A stretch of DNA of 64,000 nucleotides from Riptortus pedestris (lineage: Eukaryota; Arthropoda; Insecta; Hemiptera; Alydidae). This document shows positions 43,423 through 56,664 of this stretch, in pieces; the stretch's first letter is position 1, and every line of letters starts with the position of its first letter. The notes below the pieces were generated by a model that was not told where the DNA came from, made no database searches, and worked only from the letters and a program-made list of their open reading frames with translations. The stretch lies in contig CM032229.1 in the NCBI GenBank assembly GCA_019009955.1, forward strand, positions 149,015,001 through 149,079,000, given 5' to 3'. The translations under genes were made by a program, and so were the position numbers.

Positions 43423-45192
43423 AACCTGTATTATTTAATATAAAATCATTAAATTAGAAGAAATTACAGAAGAGCTCAAACGCAACGAGAAGCTGAAATG
43501 ATTTTTTTTTTATTAATGGGAAGAACGGAACTTAAGTTAAGTCTTTGGGGAATGTTTGGCACCTGTGATAGGTGAATGAAAAAAAGTAGATTTGTATAGA
43601 TCGGTGTTTAGGGTTTTGTAAACTGTGAGTAAATTTGTCACAAAATACAGAGAATCTTTCCCTTTTTCCAACAAATGAAATAAAGAACATATTCTGATTT
43701 AAAATTACGTATAATTAACCTATAAAAAAAAACAAGATTAGGAATATCTTCAAAATTAAAATACATTGAAACTAAATGTGTGTTGTCCTTTTTATCGGTT
43801 TGTGAGGCATAATTCTTTTTTACAGTTATAATTCTTATAAAATACTTTCTATGAAAAGCGGAAATTCCTCAAGGATTGAGCTACCCTTCTTGTTCTAAGT
43901 TGAATAGTTCTTTTTCGTATACTGACAAACCGTGTTGGAAGATGTTAATGAGCTCATTGCTAAACAAAATGTTTTATTATATTAAAATGTTTATAATGTA
44001 TTTCCAATTGTGATGCTTACTTAGAAAAGATATATTTAGATCTTAATTGCCGGAAGGTGGTAGTCGATATAAACAATACAAAGAAACTCCATCAATCAAT
44101 AAAGCATTTTGTTTTTCAAGGGACTCTTAACATGTAATATATGATAAAGTATATGTATAATAAAGTATAAGGATAAAGTATATGTCATAATTATGTCAAC
44201 TTTATTGATCATAGCCATTTTTACCCAGGCTCTAAGCAGAGAGCGGAAAAACACCAAGAATAGGCGAGTTCTGTGAATGTACTATCAAAACGAGAGACTT
44301 GATTGAGTGGAATTATTGGCTATTGTATTCCTTCTATTGTAGTTATAATTGTGTTGAAGATAGTTTTCGCCACAACAATCGTTAGTTGTCCTTTTCCGTG
44401 TCTCGTCTTCTGCCTTATGATCATTCATATCTTGGAAGACTGTTTCTCTTTCATCTCCTTACTGGCACAATGCTACTTGTCTGAAATTCTTCTGTTTATC
44501 TTCGCTGCTCAAATATGTTTTCCTGTTTATTGTGGCTGGAACCTGCAAATTGATGCCAATATACTGGATCATAAGATCTCATTTACTGTGAACGCTACTG
44601 TTCTAATACTAATACTTCGTTAAATACACTCTTTTCACGTTTAAATTTAATACTCATTATCATTTAAATTTAAATGAAAAATCTGATCTGAACAAAATAT
44701 GAATTACTTGTATGCCTATTAAATAAAACGTTTGTGCACACTTCATATGAAAGTGATGTACGATATCTCCATTTAAACGCATCTGATGATAATTTCGTAG
44801 AAAATACTTTGTAAAGGTTTTTTTGTGAACATAGAAAGTCTCAACGAAATCTTACGTAGGTATTTTAATAGTTAGAGCGAAATTTACTGGGTTTTTTTTT
44901 GTCCTCTAAACACTACAACAGTCCTAAATTAAATTTCAAAATTCTAAGGCCGGCGGTCGTTTTTGAGTAGATGGCGTAAGTACATACGAATAGACGTCAA
45001 GCAGAGCTCAAAGTGAAATTCAAAAGGATTAAAACCGCTGATCCCATTGAAATCTGGAAACTGAAGTTTTTCAAGATTGCAATATTTTATACTTCGAACA
45101 AGGAAGTAAACATCTGTGGACTAGGTTCCATTGAGTTTATACGATTCATTTTCCCTCAGTTTATTCCAGACAGTTCAATGTTGCTATCAACT
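43423..45192. other. No gene recognised
   Basis: AT-rich sequence. A 106-codon plus frame at 44303-44623 is rich in hydrophobic residues, as expected for translated AT-rich DNA, with no motif. An 82-codon frame (45013-45261) runs into the retro-insertion. Confidence 0.45.
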
Positions 45193-45204
45193 CAGAATGT
45201 TGAG

Positions 45205-45567
45205 TACTTGGAGAGAGAAAAAAAAAGTCCAATTCTTCATAAATTTTTATTTCAGCGCTAAGCGCTTTCAAAGACTACTGTCTCCATCTTCAGAGTGTCA
45301 TACTTGAAATTTTTCTGAAGGTGCTGTCTCTAATTGTGTGGTATGTTGATACTCCATCTGAAGCCCGACCAGCCATACTGTTTCAAAGCAGTGTTGTTGG
45401 AATCACAGACAGCACGTTCAGAAAAATCTCAAGTAAGAGACTCCGAAGATGGAGACAATAGTCTTCGAAAGCGCTTAGCGCTGCAATAAAAACTTCTTAA
45501 GAATTTGACGTCTTTTTCTCTCTCAAAGTACAAAATATTCTTCACTTCCAACAACACTGCTGTGAAA
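45205..45567. mobile_element. Retro-insertion with inverted-repeat arms and 12-bp target-site duplication (second family)
   Basis: The left arm (about 45205-45340) GTACTTGGAGAGAGAAAAA, CAGCGCTAAGCGCTTTCAAA and GACTACTGTCTCCATCTTC is the imperfect reverse complement of the right arm (about 45405-45535) with GAAGATGGAGACAATAGTC, TTCGAAAGCGCTTAGCGCTG and TTTTCTCTCTCAAAGTAC. CAGAATGTTGAG at 45193-45204 and 45568-45579 is an exact 12-bp duplication. A second inner/outer pair (AAAGCAGTGTTGTTGG / CCAACAACACTGCTGTG) also inverts. The stem-loop GAAGATGGAGAC...GTCTTCGAAAGC is typical near retroelement 3' ends. The architecture parallels 26635-26951 but the sequence differs. Confidence 0.72.
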
Positions 45568-45579
45568 CAGAATGTTGAG

Positions 45580-46969
45580 CAATAGTACAAAAAATATAGA
45601 GAAAAGTTGATCACAAGAAAAAGGTAAGGTCCCATTTACCTGGTGATATGGAGTACACAAAAAAGGTTACTCATGGTGTCCACTAGAAGGCAACTCATAA
45701 TTCTTTTGACGAACAATGGATATACTTATCTTGAGGTGAGCAAGTGTAGAGGACAAGATAAGCGCATCATATTTTGTATAAAAACAGGAACACAACAGCC
45801 AGTAGTGGTAATAACCACTCCCTCTTTACTTCCAAATCTAAGACCGATGCCGACACAAACTAAGTATAGTAAGATTTCGGCAATCGGACGAGTCAATTGT
45901 ATAGTTACGAAGGAAATACTTAAACACAGTAAATTTAGCCGAATATTTTTAAATATCGCATAGGTTGAATCAATTTAAAATGAAATGTTTACACTTTCCG
46001 TAAAATCGAAGTTGTCCTCTTATTTGGCAAATGTTGAAGAGAAAGAAATTTGGGAAGAAAAATGTAAGGAAAGCAACTTGTATATTATTTGGTTGTGGTT
46101 TTTCCCGCAGGGAATACTTGCCATAACGCCAGAATCGAATGCCTCTCTCCCAGGGCACCGTGTAGATAACTCTTCTATACATTTTTTATAAATCCGAATG
46201 CATACGTGAGGCCCATTTCGAGCAACCGGAAAATCTTGGGTTCCAATTGGAAAATATACCGACGAAAAATGTGGGGCAAGGAACTGGCTTTTCTTAATGA
46301 TTCTAAATAATACAGGGTAAATGAAATACTTGTTAATACGGTAAATAATAATTAAATTATTTATTTGGAAGCTCCCCTGTCTTTGCTATTATAAATTAAT
46401 TTTTATACAATGGTTTTCTAACTTAAGTATTGTTTTCTTCGTAGAACGAAAATCTCACCTCTACGACATTTAACTGTAATTCATTGGCAAATGTATTGCA
46501 AAGAGTCCAACTAATCTAATTTTAATCAAGTTTTAGTTAAATCCATTGCATTTTGTACGCATTAAAATATTTTTCCTCCTGAAAAATGTATTTTATAATA
46601 TAATTAATCTCTGTATAAGTTGAATTTTTAATACAACTTTTTTTCAGGTAGATGAACCTCGCTTTATTATTTTCCTTTTCAAAATGTACCTCTGATTCAA
46701 TCCTGCAAAAGTGTTGATGAATCGCCTAGAGACTTCAGGAAGAAATAAATTAATCTTTATTATAGTAACCCCCCCAAAAAAAGTTGTTTACATTTTTAAT
46801 TTGTCTTTTCAACTATCTATCAGATTCACAAAGAACGTTGCGAGCTTGACCGGTCCCTTAATTGGTGTCTTTTGATTGAGGATATTAATCTGTTTTACAA
46901 ATGGATTCTGTAAATGCATTTGTTCATAATGAATTTACGATGGCATAGATAATAAAAAACTTTCTTTTG
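45580..46969. other. No gene recognised
   Basis: Two moderate plus frames (45643-45963, 106 codons; 45985-46191) and one minus frame show no known motif. The rest is AT-rich. Confidence 0.45.
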
Positions 46970-47487
46970 AGGACGTTTCAGCTATTAAGGATGTTTATGG
47001 CGCGATTTAGAAGCGCTTGTTCAAATATCCATAAGTCCAAGCCAGAAGATGACGAAAAGGATTCCGTTCAGAATTATATACGTATTTATGTCAGTTTCCG
47101 CTCAAATGGGCATAAATTTTGTTAGATCGTTTCTTAACTCGGAATGCATGTGATCTATGTAAAACAAAAGATCAAGCTCGTTAACGGGTGTTATTGGCCC
47201 CTGAGAGGGGAGTTTAGAGAAACAAAACAAAAATTTTATCTAACCAAACGAAATGGAAATATATTTCCCAACAACTATTGCTCTATGCATATTTTCTCTA
47301 ACTTTACTATTAACCGAGATACTTAGATTGCTAGTTTTAACGCGTCAGTAAGCCCCCCCCCACCTAGTAATGCGAATTTTACTTCGCGCACCTAAGGATC
47401 TCATATTCGGCATAAACTTGAAATACTGTTTACATCTGCTCCTTGATCGGCTCACGTTGATTCGGCAGCCCCTGAGTGACAGTCTTA
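46970..47487 (-). mobile_element. Old, diverged HINE-A copy
   Basis: Right-arm words (GGCGCGATTT, TTCAAATATCCATAAGTCC, AGAAGATGACGAAAAGGATT), a collapsed AT tract (47077-47083), AAAGATCAAGCTCGTTAACG, TATTAACCGAGATAC, a C run (47350-47358), then GGCAGCCCCTGAGTGACAG at the left end. Order matches HINE-A on the minus strand; heavy substitution indicates an old copy. Confidence 0.7.
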
Positions 47488-49479
47488 TTTTTATCACCAA
47501 CTATAAGAGTTATATTTGATCAGTTTTTACGCCTATATATTCCAAGGTCTTTCAAGAAATAAACACTTTGGTTACCCAGGGTCTTACGATAAAAAAAATA
47601 TTGGTCCTGTAAATGTGGCATTTTAAGCTACCGAAATCACTTTATTTGATCTCGTTAAGGGATTGAAAATATCTGAAAGGGCAGAAGGGCAATATCAAGT
47701 AGCAGGAGCGGATATGCGCTATCTGTCTTGGGCAATCAGATACCATAGACCTCTAACAACTTGGTAGATCTAAATCACCTCTCGCCTCGTGTAACTATAC
47801 TCCTGGGGAATATAGCTGACAACCAACGGTCACATATAACATTCAGCTAAAGTATCAAATATTTGATTAAGTATTTGTATGAACACTGATGGCTTGAACG
47901 GGTAATCAATAAATTAGAATAAAATAAATTATTTTTATCCTTTAATTTATTTATTTTTTATCATTACATAGGGAAAGTAATTACATTTCAGACGTCTTGG
48001 AGATGAGCCTGAAAGGGATTTCGTGTGCGTTCAGCATTGTGGGTATTAACTATGCTTCCGAAAGGATGAGAATGAAATCGGGATGGTTTCGCGAACCAAA
48101 TGAAAATTAAGGATATGGAATGAAGGTTTGAATTCTTAGAATGTTAAATGCATTTACTGTAATGTCCTGTTACATTAGCCTCCTTAATGCTGTGCAAGAA
48201 CTTTGTATTAGTTTTCCCGGGATACACAGTTATTTCTTAAATGCAGCCATTCCATGATTACGTGTCAGTCGAAAGTCAACAAGCTGAGTGTTACTTTATT
48301 TTTTATGGAAAACCCCCTTACCTGGAATAACATAGAAGGTTTCAGAAAAATATTAATTTTAGAATACCTGATTCTATATATATGTGCGTGTTACGCAACT
48401 TTTTTAGCTACCACAAAAGACCTTACTTCCTGCGATCTAGTAATTGAATTAAATGAAAATTAACTATATAAATCTGCCGATCAATTATGTTTTGATCTGC
48501 CAAGAGGCCTGCACATAAATATTGTAAAATAAACAAAAATCCTCCCACGCAAATACATTTTACGGACGGGACGTTTCGTATAGAGCAGCACTTAAATTCC
48601 CTTTAATTTCAATTCCACTCAAACATAGAAATTCATTTACATTCAAAAGTTAGAAGATTCATTATAGTAGGCTACATCCATGCAAGCTTTGACTTAGTAA
48701 TCGTGTTTACAAAAAAGTAGAAAAATGACCAATGGAAAAAGAAAAATTAAAAGTCCTAAACTTTTATTTGCAAACTCTGCGTCCCAGTTTGTTTCTGTTT
48801 TGGATCTGGCAAAATTCTAATTAAATAATATTATTTTCCAGAAGTGAGGAAAATGTTTGAAAATTAACTGGAACGAACCATAATGTTTGTATGCTTTTAC
48901 ATATTATCCATCTGTGCAATGTAATTAACAAATTCCATTTCTCAACGTTAATTTTAATCCTAATCGTGAATAAGCGGCTTTTATACGATTATCCTTAAAC
49001 ATTTAATCCCAACCACCATCCAATAATCCTAAAATAACCAATAGCCCACAGTAAAATCTCCTGCTGTTTTTATTCAATTGGTGACCATGACCTTATAAGT
49101 TGAATTCACAAAAAGAAAAAAAGAAATATATTTTTCAGATTACATTTATACAGTTTAGAAATCCCTGATTAAAACTTTTATATATGCCAAATGAAAAACT
49201 TTGGCTCAATAGCCTATAAAATAAAGTTGTATATCGTAGATAAGTATCCACACAAATAAATTTAGGGTGCGATCCTCCGATGTTTAGTGTTACAACTAGA
49301 CTACGCCCTATAACAAAAAATTTAGATTATGTATATTTTCTCTGCAAACAATTTCCCACTACCGTAAGTGCAATCCTAAAATGAAGCCCTTAAAAAATAA
49401 TAATGTTCTATATTTTTTGCCGAAATAGTTCTGTAACTAGACAAATATTTTAACTAGTTTATGTCAGTTTCTTATTTCA
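47488..49479. other. No gene recognised
   Basis: AT-rich unique-looking sequence. One 69-codon plus frame (48254-48463) has no motif. No TE ends were found. Confidence 0.5.
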
Positions 49480-49566
49480 GGTCCGTACTCATGGCGCGAG
49501 TTTTGGAAACATTTCCTCAAATGTCCATCGATCCTACCCAGAAGATGACGAAAATGAGGTCCGTTC

Positions 49567-49638
<72 letters not shown>

Positions 49639-50388
49639 TTATATATTTGCCTGTTTACGCTCTAGCGGTTGCAATCTTTGTTTGAACTCCATATTTAATC
49701 GTTTTATGTAAAAAGGAAGATCAAGTTCGTTAATGGCTGAAATCGGACCAGTTTGAGGGGGGCTTAGAGGTGGGAATTTTGGAAAGTCGAAATATCTCCG
49801 TTACTTTAAGTCGGATCGAAAAATTGTCTAAAACCAATCTTATATCAAATTAAATGTACTATAAATATTGTTATATACATTTATACTTTATCTTGAATAT
49901 TACCCCAGGTATTTGCATTTTATAATTTTGAGCCTTCAGCAAACCCCCCACTTCTACTCATGTTACATATACAATACTCTGTTATGTAATAAACCACATT
50001 ATTCAAAGCTTAAATACCATACATTGTTTTCAAGAAACCTTTATTATAGGAGATAAATGCAAATATGTTATGGACTACTAAAATTTGATTGATTGAGATA
50101 AAGATTATTTTGATTCATTTTAAATCACAGTACTAGATCTAGTAAATAGTTTTCGATAAAATTAATATGTTATATTCTGATATATTTCCGTAATTGTTTT
50201 TCTTTCTTGTGAGAAGTTGGTACACCTGTTGTTTACGTATCAGGCGCTTCTCGTCAGGAGGTTTCTTATTGCCGTTTGTATTTATACACTTGAAGTTGAT
50301 TGACGGTGCTATTGCGTTAAGAGTACGTAGATTTATCGAGAGGGAAATCTGCTTAGTTTACGCATCTCCAGCGTGACGGAATTTTTTT
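49480..50388 (-). mobile_element. HINE-A, nearly complete, minus strand, with AT and GA microsatellites
   Basis: The right arm (GTACTCATGGCGCGAG, TCAAATGTCCATCGATCCTA, GACGAAAATGAGGTCCGTTC) lacks the terminal hairpin. A pure (AT)n tract (49573-49613) passes into (GA)n (49614-49636). The G-rich block, TTGAATATTACCCCAGGTAT, TATGTTATATTCTGATATAT and the left terminus GCTTAGTTTACGCATCTCCA GCGTGACGGA follow. Replacement of part of the AT tract by GA shows how the internal microsatellite changes between copies. Confidence 0.83.
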
Positions 50389-50840
50389 GTGTTCATATAC
50401 ATAACTTATTCAAGCCAACAAAATTATAGGGTACTTAGAGCACTTACCCATGCCGGTATATGATCCACTTTTAATGTGCTCTTTCGTATACAGTTGTCAT
50501 TAGACCAAGCCTTTTGTAGTAAAAAACAGAGGGATTTTTTTATATTTATGAGATAATAAAAATAACACGTTTCCTATTAAATTCTAAATAAAGTTCATTG
50601 ATATAATGGCACATATCAGAAGGCAGTGACCTGAGGTAACTCTTGATTAAATTTCAGTATTCATTTCAGGGAAGCCAACGTAGTAAGTCAAACAAAACCC
50701 AATTTTACGGACAAAAGAACAACGGGATATGAATGACTTAATATAAACATTTCGTTGGATGTTAAAAAGGAGGAGAAATATTTATTTAAATGGCCCAATA
50801 CAAAAGTTATATTTTCTTGTTTCTTTTGTTATATGTTACA
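50389..50840. other. No feature recognised
   Basis: AT-rich spacer between two HINE-A copies. Confidence 0.5.
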
Positions 50841-50873
50841 TTTTAGCAGATTTACCTTAAGGATGGTTCGTTC

Positions 50874-50937
<64 letters not shown>

Positions 50938-51110
50938 TTGTATAATACCTCTCGGGTGGTAGCAATTTTTGTCGAGTGATTACCAAACTCATTTTATATT
51001 AATTACCTATAACATGTCTTCGGAATATGAATATTAACCAAGATATTTTGACTTATTTCTTATGATCCTACAGTAAGCCCCAACTCCTACTCATCCCTAT
51101 TGTATCTTGT
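50841..51110 (-). mobile_element. HINE-A, strongly deleted, minus strand
   Basis: TTTTAGCAGATTTACCTTAA GGATGG joins directly to GTTCGTTCAAAATTATATAT and a long AT tract (50879-50933). TAATACCTCTCGGGTGGTAG, ATGAATATTAACCAAGATAT and CAGTAAGCCCCAACTCCTAC follow. The left end is absent. Confidence 0.75.
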
Positions 51111-53759
51111 TTCGTGATAATTGTTTCATAACTTTTTGTTTTAAGAGCTCCGTAACTTTGTAGATATTGCTTATTTAGAAAAATATAATATACTAATAGG
51201 AGAATAAGAAACGCAACATGCAGAACATAAAACAATAAAACGTAAACAAAAATACATAAACAAAACAATGTTGAAGAAAAATTTACTACACACGAATGAA
51301 TACAACAAACACTATAACAAATATAATTATAAACAATAAAAATATGATAAAATAATATTGAAGAAAATAATTTAAAAGCTAAAGCTATAAGGTAATGAAA
51401 GGTTAATATAGTTTTCAAAGTTTAGGAAATTGATATATTAGATATTTAGGTATACTATATTAGGTATATAAAATATATTTATATATGGTAAATTGTAAAC
51501 TGATTTATCCTTCACTGATAATAGATTTTTAAATTATGTCATGAAGATTCTCAATGTGGGTTGTCGGTAATTCTTGGAATGACCTGAATGATTTTTATGT
51601 TCTTCAGGAGTCCAGAATAAGAAGAAAAATCTGAATGATTTATAACCAATGCATATTTTAGGCATGTAAACAAGAGCTGGAAGTTGTGTAATCGAAAAGT
51701 AGTTTTTTAATTGAAAACTAAAATAAATTTGGGGTCTTTTATACTTTACCCACACCAGTTAATTATTTCTAAATGAGTGATTTATCTTATATTAAATTAA
51801 TGCTAGTGAAGAACAGGTGATTAAAGTAATGTATTTAAGAACCTTCAAATATAAACAAAAATTATTGTTTAATATACAACTCATTGAATTATTCATTTAG
51901 GAGCCCAATATGCTTTTAATGATTTTAAAATACTATCAAATATATCCTCGTTCTTGTATCTTCTTCTGTAAACAAACTCACATAGTTATGAGATTAGAAG
52001 GAATATTCTGGTTCTACGTTCAATTTCTACATTAAGGTCTTCACCTCTAATTACCATCGGTTTCATTAAAATTACACTGCCACACACTTCTCTTTGAATA
52101 TTCTTCCAGTAGATTATGGTTCTTGAAGAAATTTTCAACTTTTTCTTGCGAAATCTCTTGGTTACATAGCCATTCGCCCAGGCATAACTAAGCAAAAAAA
52201 AAAAATTCCTCAATGATAACTGACAACGGTTGAACCAGAGGTACCTTCATAACCAACGATTTTCCTCTCTCAAACTCCATCTAAATACTGGAGATTTTCT
52301 TTGGTGAAAAGCAAGCTTCATAAAGCTTCTCACTTGTACATTTCCGTGTTTTATGCAATATTCCGAACCGTCGAAATGTCTTAAATGCGACTTATTTTGA
52401 TTGACAAGTGGCTGACATTCTTGACTTCGTTGTATCAGATTCATTATTAACAAAAAAACTTCAGAGTTTCTTAAAATCTAGGAGATAATAAGAAGGCAAC
52501 CAACCTCCTTCATGAATATTTCTAGAATATGCTGGATGGTAGAGGAACCAATTGATCCCGATCCTTCAAGAATTTTATTTATTTATTTTTTTTTAAATAG
52601 AAATATATTATTAAATAACAGTATCATAAATCACTAATAATATCAAAAGTAACTGGTGTGGCTAAAGTAAAAAAGACCCTAAATTTGGTCACCATTGTAA
52701 TAGAAACATAGACAAGTGCTCCTTGAAGAGGTTAGGCTCTAAAAACACCAATAGAAGAAGACATTGTAGTAGTAATAAGATTATAATAATGTTATTTTTC
52801 TCAATGTAAATTACAGCCTTTCCCATTTTTAATCAAAGTTCTGTACTTTTTGTAGCTGTTTAAACGTTTTTGGATGCCTTATTGTATAGTAGGTTGTGAA
52901 ATGGAAATTTGTTTCCAGGTTCTTTAGGCCATATGCTCAAGGCCTAATAATTTGAGTGGAAATTACTAAAAACCCGCTTATCAAAAGTTTGCGACAACTC
53001 ATTATCAATGACAGTTTCCAAAAGGTCCATTCCACGTCTTGATTAATCAGCTTAAATTGATGAAGGAACATACACCATGTGATTCTGCGCGCACCTCTTT
53101 TTATTATAAATATTACACACTTAAATAAGTTAATTAATTAAAGCATGGAACTGCTTAGATGGTAACAGAAAACAACACTCTATGGTGTCAATGATAAATT
53201 TCACTGCAGTAATATGAAGTAATCCTTCGACTTATGGTAAAACAGAGTTGGAATTTGAATGATTAGCCAAAGATTCATACTTAATTCCTTCTTCATTGCC
53301 ATTATATGTATCATGCTGAATGATTTATATTTAGCTATTCTTGGAAATGAACGAGATTTGGCTATTAGATAAGAATCGTGAAAATGATTGATATACATAT
53401 AAATACCCATTTACCATAAATAAAAGAGACCCCACATAACATTTACGATCTTCTTACTGACAGAAGCCCACATATTAACAATACACTAAACCACCTAAAA
53501 AAATCGAATTCGTTTTATAAAATTTAACTTCTCTTCTGTTTGATTTTGACATCTCTTTTTGTTTGAATTTAATATAATTTTAGATAATATAAATGTACTA
53601 TTATATAGGAAAAAGATATATATTTACATATATATTTAAAAACAATCGGGCAGTTTGAGAATATTTAATTCCATATTTTAAAATTTTTTAATGTGTGTGA
53701 GTGCATATGTGTATGTGTGTGTGAGCCGTATTTAAATTTGAATGATGCCTGTTTTTTAT
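51111..53759. other. No gene recognised; one retro-family fragment
   Basis: AT-rich. A 116-codon minus frame (51068-51418) is hydrophobic with no motif. 52521-52565 (TCTAGAATATGCTGGATGGT AGAGGAACC) is a fragment of the inverted-repeat retroelement family seen at 26635 and 36148. Nothing else was recognised. Confidence 0.45.
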
Positions 53760-54262
53760 GAATAATTTTGTTTCAAAGTCACCAAGTTTTCTTTTCCCTT
53801 ATTTATTTAACACCTGTTTTTAGTTCTATGTTGTATTCGTGTTTCTTGTTCCTTTTGTGTTATTTTGTTTACATGTTTCTTGTTATGTTGTTGTGTTCGT
53901 GTTTCTTTTGTTTGTTTGATATTATTTCTTGTTACTTTGTTTACTTGTTTTTTGTTTTTGTTTTGTTTTTCCCCCATGTTTAAGAAGAGCCAAGTCGCCA
54001 CAGTTGCGGAGCTCTAAATAATAAATAAATAAATATATATATACAATAAAACTATTTTTCATTGTTACCTTTAATACTAGTTTAATGTAATATTTGTTGT
54101 TTTTATTGTATTTAATGTTTATTTATCGTGTTTAATATTTTTTTATTGTTGATACAGTATTTGTTATTTTTCTATTATATTTTATTACATTGCTAAATTT
54201 TGAGCCAAAACGCCTAGTTGCTGATGCTCCAGTATAAATAAATAAATAAAAAATAAAAATAC
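53760..54262 (+). mobile_element. Two successive LINE-like 3' tails
   Basis: A T-rich stretch with TTGTTTCTTGTT-type words ends AGCCAAGTCGCCACAGTTGC GGAGCTC and (TAAA)n at about 54016-54035. A second T-rich stretch ends AGCCAAAACGCCTAGTTGCT GATGCTCC and another (TAAA)n at 54232-54262. A short conserved word followed by TAAATAAATAAA is typical of I/Jockey-clade LINE 3' ends. No ORF remains. Confidence 0.45.
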
Positions 54263-55065
54263 AAGCCTGAGACTTGGTGTACCGCACTTGTAATCCCTGA
54301 AAAATCCTTTCATTACGTATTCATCCTCATAATCATCTCCAGCACTTCTCCAGCGACAATAACTTTGGAATTTTCAATGGAATGCAATACTTTTTATGAC
54401 GGATTCTTGTATTAAATCTAATTCTAAAATGAGTTTATATTGGCGGAATTTTTGATTTGAACCATCCTATAGCCGTAAAATGCACAAATCTTTATTTCAG
54501 AAACGGCATATTTTATTGAAAAATGATGCGACATCAAAGTTGTAGCCAACAAAATTAACTTTGAAACAAGTCTACGGGAAAATGAATGGATTCTGATATG
54601 TATAAAACCAAAAAGAAAGAAAGAAATATTTAAAACGGAATAAAGCAAATTTTTCTTGAATGAATCCAAAAAGTGTTTACTTAAAAAATATCAGTAACCA
54701 TAAAAACGTTCTTAGAATTAATTTATTTTAAACTAACGAAGTCATTATTTGTAGAAGGAATGCATTTTTACACATGCATAGTTTCATGTAAAAAATACGG
54801 AGAAGATTAGTTCAAGAGTTGGCTGCCAGAGTACATCAGTGTTGCGGCGCTTGTTGAGTTGTGGCACGTCGGAATGACTAATGATTCCAGCGTTTTCTGA
54901 GGGTAGTTGTAAATCTGCCCACGTCTTAACCCGAACACATTATAGATATTTACATGTACATATATAAATATGGAGGGTCCTTTGTTATGTATTATTAATG
55001 TACACTTACTATACTGAAAACAAAAAATTCAGAAAATTTACCTAGACCCTAATTCAAAATATAAT
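54263..55065. other. No gene recognised
   Basis: Mostly AT-rich, with a balanced 110-bp patch at 54815-54925 of unknown nature. Confidence 0.45.
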
Positions 55066-55760
55066 AAAGTCAGTCACGCAGGGGCTGCGTAAACTAAGCA
55101 GATTTCCCGCGTGAAGTTTAACAATAGATAAATCTACATACCGGTAACACAACACCACCCTGGATATTAAGTGAAAAAATACAAACGATAATAAGAAACC
55201 TCCCGACGGAAAGCATCTGAAATGTAAACATACAGTTCTGCCAACTTCTTACCGGAAAGAAAAACAATTACTGTATCTGTATATATCTGAATATAACGTA
55301 TTAATTTGATTGAACATATAAACAAGAACATATTTGCATATATCTCGTAAAATAAAGGTCTCTGGAAAACAATATTTGGTATTTAAGCTTCGAGCTGATT
55401 TATTATATAACATAGTATTGTTTATGTAACACGAGTAGAAGTTGGGGTTTACTGAAGGCTGAAAACTGAAAAATGCAATTATCTCGGTTAATATTCAAGA
55501 TAAAGAATGAATGTGCATAACAACATTTATAGAACATTACATTTGCAATAAGATTGATTGTATACAATTTTTCTATCCGACTTATAGTGACGGAGATATT
55601 TCAAATTTTCAAAATTCTCCCCCCTCTAAACCCCCCTCTCCCAGGTCCGATTTCAGCCGTTAACAAACTTTATCTTTCTTTTTACAAAATCGTCTAAATA
55701 TTGAGTTAGGTAACGATCAAACAAAAATTGCGACCACTAGAGACAAATATTTAGGATAGA

Positions 55761-55804
<44 letters not shown>
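55066..55804 (+). mobile_element. HINE-A left and central parts
   Basis: The left end AAAGTCAGTCACGCAGGGGC, CGTAAACTAAGCAGATTTCC, TACATACCGGTAACACAACA, AACAATATTTGGTATTTAAG, the C-rich block (55618-55640) and an (AT)n tract (55763-55804). The right arm is separated by an LTR-like insertion and resumes at 56571. Confidence 0.85.
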
Positions 55805-55805
<1 letters not shown>

Positions 55806-55810
<5 letters not shown>

Positions 55811-56561
55811 CGTTTATTACAAAAGTCCGTACTAAACGTTGTATATTTGAGTTCTTTTGGATTGCAAAATTAAACACACACAAGCTTCTCAGTTTTTATC
55901 ACTGCACGATTTATTTAACAATGCACTACACACTTGGTTAATTATTATTAATTACTACTCACAGCACGCACTGATGGCTTCACTGTTCTTCAGCTTACAC
56001 AGTCCAATAATTCACTCATAATCACTGAAGTTCACAAAAACACGGCGCTGCACTGTCCTTTACTTCGCGAAGTTAATGGAACTGCACTTAAACACGGGTA
56101 AAGCACAGTTCTTCACATACAAACACTTTACCGCACTACACTAAGTCGCACTGTAGCACTGATCGTCACTTGAAGACAGCTGAGAACAAACTAACTGAAC
56201 TTTTTTTTTTTTATCTGAGTCCAGATTGCCTCTTGTTGAGAAATGAAAAACAAGGAAGTGCAGGACCTTGTAAAGCCCTGCGTGGGTTCAGTTGGTAGTC
56301 TCCTTGTACTGAGTGATGCACTCTATTTTAAGGGGTGATTGTGAGGGTTTTGGGTGATAGAGCGTGAGGAATTGTGGGTTGACCTGGCATCTGGGGGTAC
56401 CAGGTGGGCTAACTGAACTAGCGGCGGCCGGATCCTTTTATAGGTTGTCGGAAAACATCAAAGGGAATTGTCTGGACTCTTCGAGATCTGGACTGGTATT
56501 GCCCAGGACGAACAAGACTATATGTCGGCACCTTTGATCTCCTTCATACTTCCCAAATACA
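55806..56561 (-). mobile_element. Probable solo LTR in the AT tract of a HINE-A
   Basis: A 756-bp insertion starts TGTTGCGTTTATTAC and may end CCCAAATACA, so TG...CA ends are possible. On the minus strand a TATA box (CCTATAAAAGG, 56434-56444) is followed by a GC-rich start region, then, about 500 bp on, AATAAA (55910-55915). This order (promoter, transcribed region, poly(A) signal) is that of an LTR. No gag-pol and no second LTR are nearby. A 5-bp target duplication is not evident because the left flank is AT repeat, so the exact right edge is uncertain. Confidence 0.45.
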
Positions 56562-56570
56562 TGACTATCT

Positions 56571-56664
56571 CTGTTTTGAACGGACCTCATTTTCGTCATC
56601 AACTTGGTAGGTTCGAGGGACATTTACCTCAATAGCTGATTTCCTTTGAGGGAATTCTGCTAAA
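56571..56664 (+). mobile_element. HINE-A right arm and terminus
   Basis: TGTTTTGAACGGACCTCATT, TCGTCATCAACTTGGTAGG, AGCTGATTTCCTTTGAGGGA and TTCTGCTAA complete the element begun at 55066. A deletion removes the AAAAATTTCG/CATGAGTACG segment. Confidence 0.82.

Noticed and set aside
44303..44623. A small membrane protein from the hydrophobic 106-codon frame.
   Set aside because: Hydrophobic residues are expected from translating AT-rich DNA; no start context, splice signal or family motif supports it.
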